The translations under genes and the position numbers were made by a program. The notes under the pieces were generated by a model that was not told the DNA's origin, did no database searches, and worked only from the letters and a program-made list of their open reading frames with translations. Below are positions 16,157-23,806 of a stretch of 24,006 nucleotides of DNA, piece by piece (position 1 is the stretch's first letter; each line of letters starts with the position of its first letter). The stretch lies in contig CBDUGY010000036.1 in NCBI GenBank assembly GCA_965367015.1, forward strand, positions 1 to 24,006. Direction: 5' to 3'. Origin of the DNA: CAXBES01 sp965367015 (GTDB lineage: Bacteria > Bacteroidota > Bacteroidia > Flavobacteriales > Flavobacteriaceae).

Positions 16157-17120
16157 AGGAGCAATCTCCCAATTTATTGAAAAGTACTATTTACACTTTA
16201 ATGCCGCCGCGCTGGTAGATGCTGCCAAAGGTTATGAAGATCAGCTTAACAATGGAGCTAAAATGTTAGTTTCTTTAGCCGGTGCCATGAGCACGGCCGA
16301 ATTGGGAAAAATCTTTGCTGAAATGATCCGTCAGGATAAAGTGCATATTATCTCTTGTACGGGTGCAAATCTGGAAGAAGATATTATGAATTTAGTGGCA
16401 CATTCACATTATAAGAGAGTCCCTAATTACCGCGATCTGACCCCACAGGAAGAGTGGGATCTGTTGGAAAAAGGTCTTAATCGTGTAACCGATACGTGTA
16501 TTCCAGAAGAAGAAGCTTTCCGAAGAATTCAAGAACATATAGTGAAAATTTGGATGGATGCCGAAGCGAAAGGTGAACGTTATTTACCCCATGAATATAT
16601 GTACAAACTTTTATTAAGCGGAGTTTTGGAACAGTATTATGAGATAGATATAAAAGATTCCTGGATGTATGCAGCTGCCGAAAAGAATTTACCAATAATA
16701 TGCCCGGGGTGGGAAGATAGCACTATGGGAAATATCTTCGCGAGCTATGTTCTAAAAGGTGAGTTAAAAGCCTCAACCATGAAGAGTGGTATCGAATATA
16801 TGACCTTTTTAGCCGATTGGTACACTGATAATTCCACAAAAGGTATTGGGTTCTTTCAAATTGGAGGAGGAATTGCAGGAGACTTCCCAATTTGTGTTGT
16901 ACCTATGTTATATCAGGATATGGAAAGAACAGATACGCCATTCTGGAGCTATTTCTGCCAGATAAGCGATTCAACTACTAGTTATGGGAGTTATTCGGGA
17001 GCGGTTCCCAATGAAAAAATTACTTGGGGAAAACTTGATATTAAAACTCCAAAGTTTATTATTGAAAGTGATGCGACCATCGTGGCGCCCCTTATTTTTG
17101 CATACTTATTAGACATGTAA
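16146..17120 (+). CDS. Deoxyhypusine-synthase-like enzyme, SpeY-type (homospermidine synthesis likely)
   Basis: The 324-residue protein has the deoxyhypusine synthase fold: LAGAMSTAELG near the N-terminus, SCTGANLEEDI in the NAD region, FFQIGGGIAGDFPI, and the C-terminal TWGK that holds the catalytic Lys296 with Trp294 and Glu290. The two Asp residues that hold the substrate amine in eukaryotic enzymes (GSDSG region) are Tyr280 and Tyr283 here, and the KHH after GGG is replaced by GDF. Bacteria have no eIF5A to modify. A bacterial homologue called SpeY, encoded with speA and speB in cyanobacteria, is known to be required for homospermidine. I infer the same role here, converting putrescine made by the preceding enzymes. 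The ATG at 16146 is chosen because the family N-terminus starts there; longer frames run inside speB. Confidence 0.8.
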   Translation: MNTKGAISQFIEKYYLHFNAAALVDAAKGYEDQLNNGAKMLVSLAGAMSTAELGKIFAEMIRQDKVHIISCTGANLEEDIMNLVAHSHYKRVPNYRDLTPQEEWDLLEKGLNRVTDTCIPEEEAFRRIQEHIVKIWMDAEAKGERYLPHEYMYKLLLSGVLEQYYEIDIKDSWMYAAAEKNLPIICPGWEDSTMGNIFASYVLKGELKASTMKSGIEYMTFLADWYTDNSTKGIGFFQIGGGIAGDFPICVVPMLYQDMERTDTPFWSYFCQISDSTTSYGSYSGAVPNEKITWGKLDIKTPKFIIESDATIVAPLIFAYLLDM

Positions 17121-17122
17121 TC

Positions 17123-18661
17123 ATGGACACTTCTAAAATTGAAAATATTGAACTTAAGTTTTTATCCATCGATGATTACGAAGCGCTTAAAGCTGCTACA
17201 TTAGAATCGTATGGAGGAGTTCTGAATTCCTATTGGAAGGAAGAGCATATCAGGAAATTGACTTCGTTATTTCCCGAGGGGCAAGTGCTTATCATAATTG
17301 ATGGTGAAATTGCGGGATGTGCGCTTTCCATTATAGTAGATTACGATCAAATTGACGACGAGCATACCTATGCCGATATAATTACAGGAAGTTCTTTCAA
17401 AAATCACGATCCCAATGGGGATGTGCTTTATGGAATCGATGTTTTTATTAAACCAAGTTTTCGGGGGCTGCGTTTAGGGCGTCGTTTATATGATTATAGA
17501 AAGGAGCTCTGTGAGAATTTAAACTTGAAAGGCATAGTTTTTGGCGGAAGAATACCTAATTATCACAAATATCAAAATGAACTTTCACCAAAACAATATA
17601 TTGAAAAAGTAAAGAATAAAGAGCTTAAAGATCCGGTACTTAACTTCCAGATTTCAAACGACTTTCATCCGGTGCGTGTTCTAAAAGGTTACTTAGAAGG
17701 TGATACGGCCTCTGCAGAATACGCGGTATTAATGGAGTGGGATAATATCTCCTACACCAAGCCAATTAAGAAGCCAAGCGCCGTAAAGACAATTGTGCGT
17801 TTGGGTTTAATACAATGGCAAATGCGCCCGTACAATAGTTTTCAGGACTTAATGCAACAAGTTGAATATTTTATTGATAGTGTTTCTGGTTATCGCTGTG
17901 ATTTTGCAGTGTTTCCTGAGTTTTTTAACGCGCCACTTATGGCCGAATTCAATCACTTGTCGGAATCGGAAGCTATACGGGAATTGGCTAAACACACCAA
18001 TGAAATAAAAAATCGTTTGTCTGAATTTTCAATTTCATATAATATTAATATCATCTCTGGAAGTATGCCCGAATTGGTGGATGATAAATTATATAATGTA
18101 GGCTATTTATGCAGAAGAGACGGAAGTGTTGAACGCTACGAGAAAATCCACGTCACACCAGATGAATCCAAGGTTTGGGGAATGCAACCCGGTAATAAAT
18201 TACAAACCTATCAAACAGATGCAGGAAAAATAGGAATCCTGATTTGCTATGATTCTGAATTCCCTGAATTATCGCGCTTACTATCTGATGAAGGTATGGA
18301 TATTCTATTCGTTCCCTTTTTGACAGATACCCAAAATGGGTATTCTCGTGTACGTCTATGTGCACAAGCCAGAGCAATTGAGAATGAATGTTATGTCGCG
18401 ATTGCGGGTAGTGTAGGTAATTTGCCAAATGTTGAAAATATGGATATTCAATATGCACAATCGGCAGTATTTACGCCTTGTGATTTTGCATTCCCAAGTA
18501 GTGGAATCAAGGCTGAAGCAACTACAAATACAGAAATGATTCTTGTAGCTGATGTTGATATCAGCTTACTTAGAGAGCTCCATTCATTTGGAGCAGTTAA
18601 AAATTTAAAAGATCGTCGGAAAGATCTATATGATGTTATCCGCGTTAATTCATCAAAATAA
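17123..18661 (+). CDS. GNAT acetyltransferase fused to a carbon-nitrogen hydrolase
   Basis: Residues about 10-205 form a GNAT domain, with the acetyl-CoA loop RGLRLGRRL at 114-122 after the strand GIDVFIKPSF. Residues about 223-512 form a nitrilase-superfamily hydrolase with the triad Glu266 (VFPEFFNAP), Lys341 (RYEKIHVTPDE) and Cys375 (LICYDSEFPEL). This looks like an amidase-branch member rather than a true nitrilase. The start lies 2 nt after the SpeY-like stop, so it belongs to the polyamine operon. I infer that one domain acetylates a polyamine or related amine and the other removes an amide or carbamoyl group, but the substrates of this two-domain family are not known to me. It shares little with the nitrilase at 9615 beyond the triad. 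Confidence 0.85.
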   Translation: MDTSKIENIELKFLSIDDYEALKAATLESYGGVLNSYWKEEHIRKLTSLFPEGQVLIIIDGEIAGCALSIIVDYDQIDDEHTYADIITGSSFKNHDPNGDVLYGIDVFIKPSFRGLRLGRRLYDYRKELCENLNLKGIVFGGRIPNYHKYQNELSPKQYIEKVKNKELKDPVLNFQISNDFHPVRVLKGYLEGDTASAEYAVLMEWDNISYTKPIKKPSAVKTIVRLGLIQWQMRPYNSFQDLMQQVEYFIDSVSGYRCDFAVFPEFFNAPLMAEFNHLSESEAIRELAKHTNEIKNRLSEFSISYNINIISGSMPELVDDKLYNVGYLCRRDGSVERYEKIHVTPDESKVWGMQPGNKLQTYQTDAGKIGILICYDSEFPELSRLLSDEGMDILFVPFLTDTQNGYSRVRLCAQARAIENECYVAIAGSVGNLPNVENMDIQYAQSAVFTPCDFAFPSSGIKAEATTNTEMILVADVDISLLRELHSFGAVKNLKDRRKDLYDVIRVNSSK

Positions 18662-18673
18662 AACTGAATTGCT

Positions 18674-18982
18674 ATGAGTACTCCTTTAAAAAGGGTTATT
18701 GTTGATTTTAAAAAACTGACCCAGGAAATTTTGGATATGCTAGTTGAAAAGTATCCTAACGGTTACCGCGGAAAAGACATTATTGTCTTTAGAAACGCCC
18801 AGAATGAAATAATTGAAGCTGTTGAGGTGAGAACCGAAGATACAGTATACCTCGTAAAAGTAAGTCAGCGACTTGCCGATACCATGGAAAATTATGATGA
18901 AGATGATGAAGATTGGGATGATGAAGAAGTGGATAATGAAAATATGGAAGTCGCCGATGAGAGCGATAATGATGATTATTAA
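18674..18982 (+). CDS. Small acidic protein of unknown function
   Basis: This 102-residue protein has a compact N-terminal part (about 1-70: LKRVIVDFKKLTQEILDMLV, then GKDIIVFRNAQNEIIEAVEV) and a C-terminal tail of about 28 residues that is almost entirely Asp and Glu. There is no signal peptide or membrane span. It starts 12 nt after the GNAT-nitrilase gene and closes the operon. I do not recognise a function; similar flavobacterial proteins are sometimes labelled DNA primase without basis. The acidic tail could bind polycations such as polyamines, or basic proteins. Its stop shares TTAA with the convergent gene. Confidence 0.7.
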   Translation: MSTPLKRVIVDFKKLTQEILDMLVEKYPNGYRGKDIIVFRNAQNEIIEAVEVRTEDTVYLVKVSQRLADTMENYDEDDEDWDDEEVDNENMEVADESDNDDY

Positions 18983-20382
18983 CTTTCTGGAATTTGTGAG
19001 TTAATCTTAGATTGAGTGATTAACTCGTAAAGAGCAAATCCTAAAACAACTATATACTCAAAGCTTACCAACCACAGATTTTCTGAGAAACCTTCGACTC
19101 TGTAGGCCGAATAACTCAATATTACCAGAAAACTCCAAACAATTGGGAATTTATATTTCGTAAATACTGAAAGCAATAGGGGTGTCGCGATATACCAGGG
19201 ATGAATAGTGGTTGACAATAAAAAGTAAATGCAGATTGCAAAGAGCATTGAAACTAACAATGTTTTAAAAATTTGATTTCTACGGAAAAAACTCAAAATC
19301 AAAATAAAAATGATTATAAATAGTGGTAGAACCTTTCCAACGGTTTCAATAATATTCCATCCCACCACTTGAAAACCGATCCATCGAATAATATAATAGA
19401 TACTTGCGTTGAATTCAAAATTCTGAAACCAAAGTGCTATTGTCGCCGCGAAATTGGAGATAAATTCTGATGAAAGAAAAGGCGCGAAAGTTAAGACAAC
19501 AGTTATAAGTACAACCGCATAGAATTTTAGAAGTTTAGTCATCGCGATTGAAGTGAGCGAACTCATAAGGCTTTTATTTCTGTTCTCTTTGGAAAAATAT
19601 CGAAATAATAGAGGCAGGAATAGTAACGGAATTAATTTCACCGAAACCGAAATTCCCAATAATACTGCCGCCCAAAACCATTTTCCCTTAAAAAGCAAAT
19701 ACAAACTCCAAATAATAAAGAATAACATCACGCCTTCAAAATGAAGATTTCCGGTGAGTTCAATAATGACAAACGGACTTAGAAAAAACCAAAATATCGC
19801 GTTTTCTTTTAAATTCAGTTGCTGAAGTAATTTTCGACCGAAATACAAAATCCCAATGTCTGCAAGGATTAAGATTACTCTTAGTGCAATCACTGAACTC
19901 AAGATACTTTTACCACCAAAAAAGGCTGCTATTATAAAAAACAACTGATTAATTGGGGGGTAATTGCTGTAATGACTGGCATTAAGTGCTCCCATACCGT
20001 CATAAAGTTCTCTCCCCTGTGGAACGTTTATCTGCAATAATGATGAGGGGTCATTTAATAGAAATTCCGGAGTAAATAGATAGGGATTGATACCTTGAAG
20101 TAATAATCTCCCATCCCATACAAACCGATAGAAATCTTGCGAGAGATTCGGAATTGCGGGAATAAACAACAAGCGAAAAATAATTCCGAAGCAGGCTAAA
20201 AGCCAGAAATCTGCTTTTAACTTTTCAATTAAAAAAAAGGTGAAAAAGAAAAGTGCAGCGTACAGTAAGAGCAGTATCAAGAAATCACTCCGATCAAGAT
20301 TATAGGCAAAGACGAGGTAAAATAAGCTGCTAATTAATGCAAGAAGAATAGCAATCCTATTTGATTTTATAACTTCTAACAT
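18979..20382 (-). CDS. Polytopic GT-C-type glycosyltransferase, probable mannosyltransferase
   Basis: The 467-residue protein has about eleven or twelve membrane spans. An extracytoplasmic loop after the second or third span carries DFYRFVWDGRLLLQGINPY (Asp83, Asp90), the hallmark acidic loop of GT-C enzymes that use polyprenyl-phosphate sugars, resembling the mycobacterial mannosyltransferase and GT87/DUF2029 groups. Further family features are SNYPPINQL, the GNLHFEGV loop, SVKLIPLLFLPLL and HPWYI near the end. It would add a sugar to a lipid or surface glycan on the periplasmic face; donor and acceptor are unknown. It lies 39 nt after the propeller lipoprotein gene, with a strong hairpin between them, so cotranscription may be partial. 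Confidence 0.75.
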   Translation of the reverse strand: MLEVIKSNRIAILLALISSLFYLVFAYNLDRSDFLILLLLYAALFFFTFFLIEKLKADFWLLACFGIIFRLLFIPAIPNLSQDFYRFVWDGRLLLQGINPYLFTPEFLLNDPSSLLQINVPQGRELYDGMGALNASHYSNYPPINQLFFIIAAFFGGKSILSSVIALRVILILADIGILYFGRKLLQQLNLKENAIFWFFLSPFVIIELTGNLHFEGVMLFFIIWSLYLLFKGKWFWAAVLLGISVSVKLIPLLFLPLLFRYFSKENRNKSLMSSLTSIAMTKLLKFYAVVLITVVLTFAPFLSSEFISNFAATIALWFQNFEFNASIYYIIRWIGFQVVGWNIIETVGKVLPLFIIIFILILSFFRRNQIFKTLLVSMLFAICIYFLLSTTIHPWYIATPLLLSVFTKYKFPIVWSFLVILSYSAYRVEGFSENLWLVSFEYIVVLGFALYELITQSKINSQIPES

Positions 20383-20401
20383 TGTCGCTTTTAATTATGA
20401 G

Positions 20402-20421
20402 ATTCCCGCCTTTGCGGGAAT
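20402..20421. terminator. Strong hairpin between the lipoprotein and glycosyltransferase genes
   Basis: ATTCCCGC and GCGGGAAT form a perfect 8-bp GC-rich stem with a 4-nt loop, directly touching the TAA stop of the minus-strand lipoprotein gene (20422-20424). No U-tract follows, so it may be a terminator, or an mRNA-stabilising intercistronic hairpin. Confidence 0.45.
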
Positions 20422-21540
20422 TTAGTCCTGCCATTCTGCAATGAAGAGATTGGTATCTCTTCCGCCGCCATTATTTCGGTTGGAAGAAAAAACAAGATGT
20501 TTTCCGTCGTTCGAGAATACCGGAAAAGCGTCGAAAGTTTCACCGTGGGTGACTCTTTCTAAATTCTTTCCGTCGATATCGATCATGTAAAGATTGAATG
20601 GGAAACCTCGTTCGGCCTCGAAATTACTGGAAAACAAAATCTTTTTACCACTTGGGTGAAAAAACGGACTCCAATTAGCATTTCCAAGATTAGTGAGTTG
20701 TTTCAGGTCGCTTCCGTCGGCATTACAAATATAAAGCTCCATTTCGGTGGGTTGCACTAACCCTTGTGCTAATAAGTCTTTGTATTCTTTTATAGCTTCA
20801 GGAGTTTTAGGACGCGACGAACGGAAGATCAATTTTGTTCCGTCCGGTGAAAAGAACGCTCCTCCGTCGTAACCTAATTCGTCGGTAATTTGCTTTACAT
20901 CGCTTCCGTCGAGATTCATCGTATACAACTCAAGATCGCCACTACGCATTGAAGTGAACACAATTTTATCCCCCATTGGAGAAACAGTTGCTTCGGCGTC
21001 ATAACCTGGTTCCCTGGTGAGTTGTCCGGTGATATTACCTTCAAGATCAGAAACAAAAATATCGAAGCTATCGTAAACCGGCCAGACGTATTTGCCATTT
21101 TTTCGGAGTGGAACCTCAGGGCATTTCTCATCATCCAAATGGGTAGATCCGTATACAAAATGCTTATTGTCGGGCAGGAAGTATGCGCAGGTAGTTCTTC
21201 CTTTTCCGGTACTTATCATAGGTGGCTTAGAATCTTTAAAACTTTCCGAAGTATTCATCAAAAACATCTGATCGCACTCCATCCCCCATTCTTTATTATT
21301 CGACTGAAAAACAATTTGCTTGTCGTCAAAGCTCCAGTAGGCTTCAGCATTATCTCCCCCAAAGGTGATTTGTCGAATAGATTTAAAGTGTTTTTCTTCT
21401 GGATAAATGAGCGTATCAGTTGAGGATTCGACCATTAATTGTTCATTATCATTGGTGTTTATATCGATAATCTTTTCCTCGGAAGTGTTTTTGCAGGATA
21501 TTAATAGCATCAACGTGATAACAAAGAGAGTGTTTTTCAT
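20422..21540 (-). CDS. TolB-like beta-propeller lipoprotein
   Basis: MKNTLFVITLMLLISC is a lipoprotein signal peptide with the acylated Cys at residue 16. The rest of the 372 residues is built from repeated PD40/WD40-like blades of the TolB type. Each has a variant of the pattern SPDGTKLIFRSS followed by ELYxxNxDGSDxKQLT; five or six copies are recognisable from residue 55 to the end (for example SPMGDKIVFTS, SPDGTKLIFRS, HPSGKKILFSS, SNDGKHLVFSS). No enzymatic domain is present, so a binding or scaffold role in the periplasm is likely. It is divergent from the M28 peptidase lipoprotein, with only 32 nt between the ATGs and overlapping promoters, which suggests a shared function or shared control. 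Confidence 0.85.
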   Translation of the reverse strand: MKNTLFVITLMLLISCKNTSEEKIIDINTNDNEQLMVESSTDTLIYPEEKHFKSIRQITFGGDNAEAYWSFDDKQIVFQSNNKEWGMECDQMFLMNTSESFKDSKPPMISTGKGRTTCAYFLPDNKHFVYGSTHLDDEKCPEVPLRKNGKYVWPVYDSFDIFVSDLEGNITGQLTREPGYDAEATVSPMGDKIVFTSMRSGDLELYTMNLDGSDVKQITDELGYDGGAFFSPDGTKLIFRSSRPKTPEAIKEYKDLLAQGLVQPTEMELYICNADGSDLKQLTNLGNANWSPFFHPSGKKILFSSNFEAERGFPFNLYMIDIDGKNLERVTHGETFDAFPVFSNDGKHLVFSSNRNNGGGRDTNLFIAEWQD

Positions 21541-21549
21541 TTTATGTGT

Positions 21550-21557
21550 TACTTTTG
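21550..21557 (+). promoter_or_regulatory. -7 promoter element of the M28 peptidase gene
   Basis: TACTTTTG matches TAnnTTTG exactly. Transcription from about 21564 would leave a leader near 9 nt before the ATG at 21573. It excludes the in-frame GTG at 21546, which lies upstream of the predicted transcript start. Confidence 0.6.
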
Positions 21558-21559
21558 TG

Positions 21560-21567
21560 CAAAAATA
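21560..21567 (-). promoter_or_regulatory. -7 promoter element of the propeller lipoprotein gene
   Basis: Read on the minus strand this is TATTTTTG, an exact TAnnTTTG match. Transcription would start near 21553, giving a leader of about 13 nt to the ATG at 21540. It lies 2 nt from the opposing plus-strand box. Confidence 0.55.
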
Positions 21568-21572
21568 AGAAT

Positions 21573-22802
21573 ATGCGTTCAGTTTTAATTGTTTTTATAG
21601 TAGCACTTTTATTTTCTTGCAAGGAGGAAGTAAAAAAAGAGGTAACAATGAAAGAAGATGTTACTGTTTTAGCCGATGACACCCTCAATGGCAGAGAAAC
21701 CGGAACTGAAGGTGAGAAGCAGGCTGCCGCTTATATAGAAAGCCGATTCCAAGATCTTAAGTTACTTCCTAAAGGTATGCTTGGGAGCTATTTTCAAACA
21801 TTTTCGTTCAGGCCGAAAAAAAATCCTCATGAGGAGGCAACATTCACTGGACTTAAAACGGATAGCACAACTACAGGAACTAATGTAATTGGTTATTTAG
21901 ATAATAAAGCGGAAACGACGGTGGTAATAGGTGCGCATTACGATCATTTAGGTATGGGAGGCGAAGGATCACTATATCGTGAAGGAGAAGCCATACATAA
22001 TGGTGCAGACGACAATGCCAGCGGTGTTGCCGTAATGTTACATCTGGCGAAAAAACTTTCCGAAGAAAAGGACAGTCAGAATAATTATCTTTTTATCGCT
22101 TTTTCCGGGGAAGAGATGGGGCTTTTAGGTTCTAATTATTTTGTGAAAAACCCGACCATAGATACTAAAAAGGTGAGTTATATGATCAATATGGATATGG
22201 TGGGTCGATTGAATGCGGAAAACACAGTTGCGGTGCATGGGGTTGGTACCTCACCGATTTTTAAACAAACCCTTTTCACAAATAAAGGAGATCTCAATAT
22301 AGCTGAACACGAAAGCGGTATTGGACCCAGCGATCATACTTCTTTTTATCTAGCCGATATTCCGGTGCTACATTTTTTTACCGGGCAACATGCCGATTAT
22401 CATAAACCCACTGATGATAGTGAAAAACTGAATTATGATGGAATGCGCAAGATTTCAGATTATATTTTTTCTGTTATTCTCGATTTAAATGATCAGGGGC
22501 AACTGCCGTTTAGAAAAACTAAGAATGAAAGTGAAGTAGTACCCGATTTTAAAGTAACGCTAGGAGTTGTTCCCGACTATCTGTTTACCGGTAAAGGAAT
22601 GCGTATTGATGGTGTGAGCGAAGATAAACCTGCTCAGAAAGCAGGACTTCAGAAAGGTGATGTTGTGGTAAAAGTTGGTGAGTATGTGGTTACCGATATG
22701 ATGAGCTATATGAAAACTTTGTCAATGTTTGAAAAGGGAGAAACTGTAAAAGTAGTTGTAGAGAGAGAAGGGGCTGAGCTTGAAGTGGACCTGACGTTTT
22801 AA
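21573..22802 (+). CDS. M28-family zinc aminopeptidase lipoprotein with C-terminal PDZ domain
   Basis: The 409-residue protein begins with a lipoprotein signal peptide (acylated Cys16 in ALLFSC). An M28 metallopeptidase domain (about 100-310) shows all expected two-zinc site residues: His122 (GAHYDHLG), Asp147 (GADDNASG), Glu180 as general base with Glu181 as ligand (SGEEMGLLG), Asp208 (NMDMVGR) and His277 (HADYHKPTDD). A PDZ domain (about 330-409; KAGLQKGDVVVKVG) ends the protein. It should cut amino-terminal residues from peptides in the periplasm or at the outer membrane. The ATG at 21573 is preferred over the GTG at 21546 because of the promoter position and the signal peptide. Its stop shares TTAA with the convergent LpxR-like gene. 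Confidence 0.9.
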   Translation: MRSVLIVFIVALLFSCKEEVKKEVTMKEDVTVLADDTLNGRETGTEGEKQAAAYIESRFQDLKLLPKGMLGSYFQTFSFRPKKNPHEEATFTGLKTDSTTTGTNVIGYLDNKAETTVVIGAHYDHLGMGGEGSLYREGEAIHNGADDNASGVAVMLHLAKKLSEEKDSQNNYLFIAFSGEEMGLLGSNYFVKNPTIDTKKVSYMINMDMVGRLNAENTVAVHGVGTSPIFKQTLFTNKGDLNIAEHESGIGPSDHTSFYLADIPVLHFFTGQHADYHKPTDDSEKLNYDGMRKISDYIFSVILDLNDQGQLPFRKTKNESEVVPDFKVTLGVVPDYLFTGKGMRIDGVSEDKPAQKAGLQKGDVVVKVGEYVVTDMMSYMKTLSMFEKGETVKVVVEREGAELEVDLTF

Positions 22803-23746
22803 AAATTTCTGGCAAGAGAAATCCCAAAAGTGAGATGTGCCTTCACTCGTTTTATTTCATGAGTGTTATAGTTTTGAAGGATTTTAAAAATATTTCTGCC
22901 TGCATTATAGACAAATTCAAACTTGAATAAGAGTAAGTTGCTTTCTGAATTTACTACGAAGATAGATCCATCTCCAATAGGGTGTCCTTCCAGAAGGGCA
23001 TTATAGTGGACATATCGATATCCCATACTAAAGGAGAAATACAGTTCTTTCGTGAGATTTTTAATTTGATTATATGCCGAACTTTTGTTTAGAGTATTTC
23101 TTTTTCCAAAGTACAAAATCCCTTCCTGCTGAAAATAAAGATCTTTTGTCCCAACTACTAAAGTCGGTTTCAAGGCCAAATACAATCCATAAGGGTTAGG
23201 AAATATCTTCCATTCTTTGGCGTAACTCGATTTTAGATTTATATGAAAGCTATTATTTATTTGTCCAATCCAGGGTGGCGTATCGATACCGCCATTACTG
23301 TGAAAAAGATTCTGAAATTCCTGCGCTCCGGCGACAGGACCTGCCAATCCTAACAGCACGCTAAAATCTACAAAACTAGTAGCATTCACGAGAGACCAAC
23401 CGCTCTCGAGTGCCAGAAATCCCACATACGGGCGATCAAACTCTTCTATATCGGCAGAATGTATATTCGCCGGCGTATAATATTGATGAATCAGCGAAAA
23501 TGCAAGCTGTTCCTGACCATCGGGAAAGTAACCATTTTTCAAAAAACTTCGGAATGTGATGAAACTTCCGGTAGTGTAGTAACGATCAGTAAACACAAAA
23601 AAATCGTTGTCATGCCTTAATTCTATAAGGTGTTTAGGTAATTCATCAGAAGGCTTAGTGCCCCCATTCACTTGTGCGATCAAAGGGGTTGTGAGCAATA
23701 AGAATATTGCATAATGAATAAGCTTTCGGGGAGTTTTAAAATGCAT
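22799..23746 (-). CDS. LpxR-family outer-membrane lipid A deacylase
   Basis: The 315-residue protein has a Sec signal peptide (about 1-25, ending LIAQ) and a beta-barrel composition of alternating strands ending in a C-terminal Phe. Family motifs of LpxR (DUF2219) are present: the DNDFFVFTDRYYTTG segment with Asn47-Asp48 and the TDRYYT block, DRPYVGFL (104-111), and GPVAGAQEFQNLFH with the likely catalytic His149. LpxR in Salmonella is a calcium-dependent enzyme that removes the 3'-acyloxyacyl chain of lipid A. That reaction is likely but not proven for Bacteroidota homologues. It stands alone, convergent with the M28 gene. Confidence 0.85.
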   Translation of the reverse strand: MHFKTPRKLIHYAIFLLLTTPLIAQVNGGTKPSDELPKHLIELRHDNDFFVFTDRYYTTGSFITFRSFLKNGYFPDGQEQLAFSLIHQYYTPANIHSADIEEFDRPYVGFLALESGWSLVNATSFVDFSVLLGLAGPVAGAQEFQNLFHSNGGIDTPPWIGQINNSFHINLKSSYAKEWKIFPNPYGLYLALKPTLVVGTKDLYFQQEGILYFGKRNTLNKSSAYNQIKNLTKELYFSFSMGYRYVHYNALLEGHPIGDGSIFVVNSESNLLLFKFEFVYNAGRNIFKILQNYNTHEIKRVKAHLTFGISLARNF

Positions 23747-23806
23747 TAATTGTGCAAATTTGTGCTAATAGAGATTCAATACAATTTTAGCAAACGTAAG
23801 AAAATT

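Noticed and set aside
16860..16900. An apparent loss of the catalytic Lys in the deoxyhypusine-synthase-like protein, because GGG is followed by IAGDF instead of a KHH form
   Set aside because: The catalytic Lys of this family lies in the later WGK motif, and that Lys (residue 296) is present; only substrate-contact residues differ.
23755..23762. CAAATTTG palindrome as the -7 box of the LpxR-like gene
   Set aside because: It differs from TAnnTTTG at the key T and would leave almost no leader; too weak to list.
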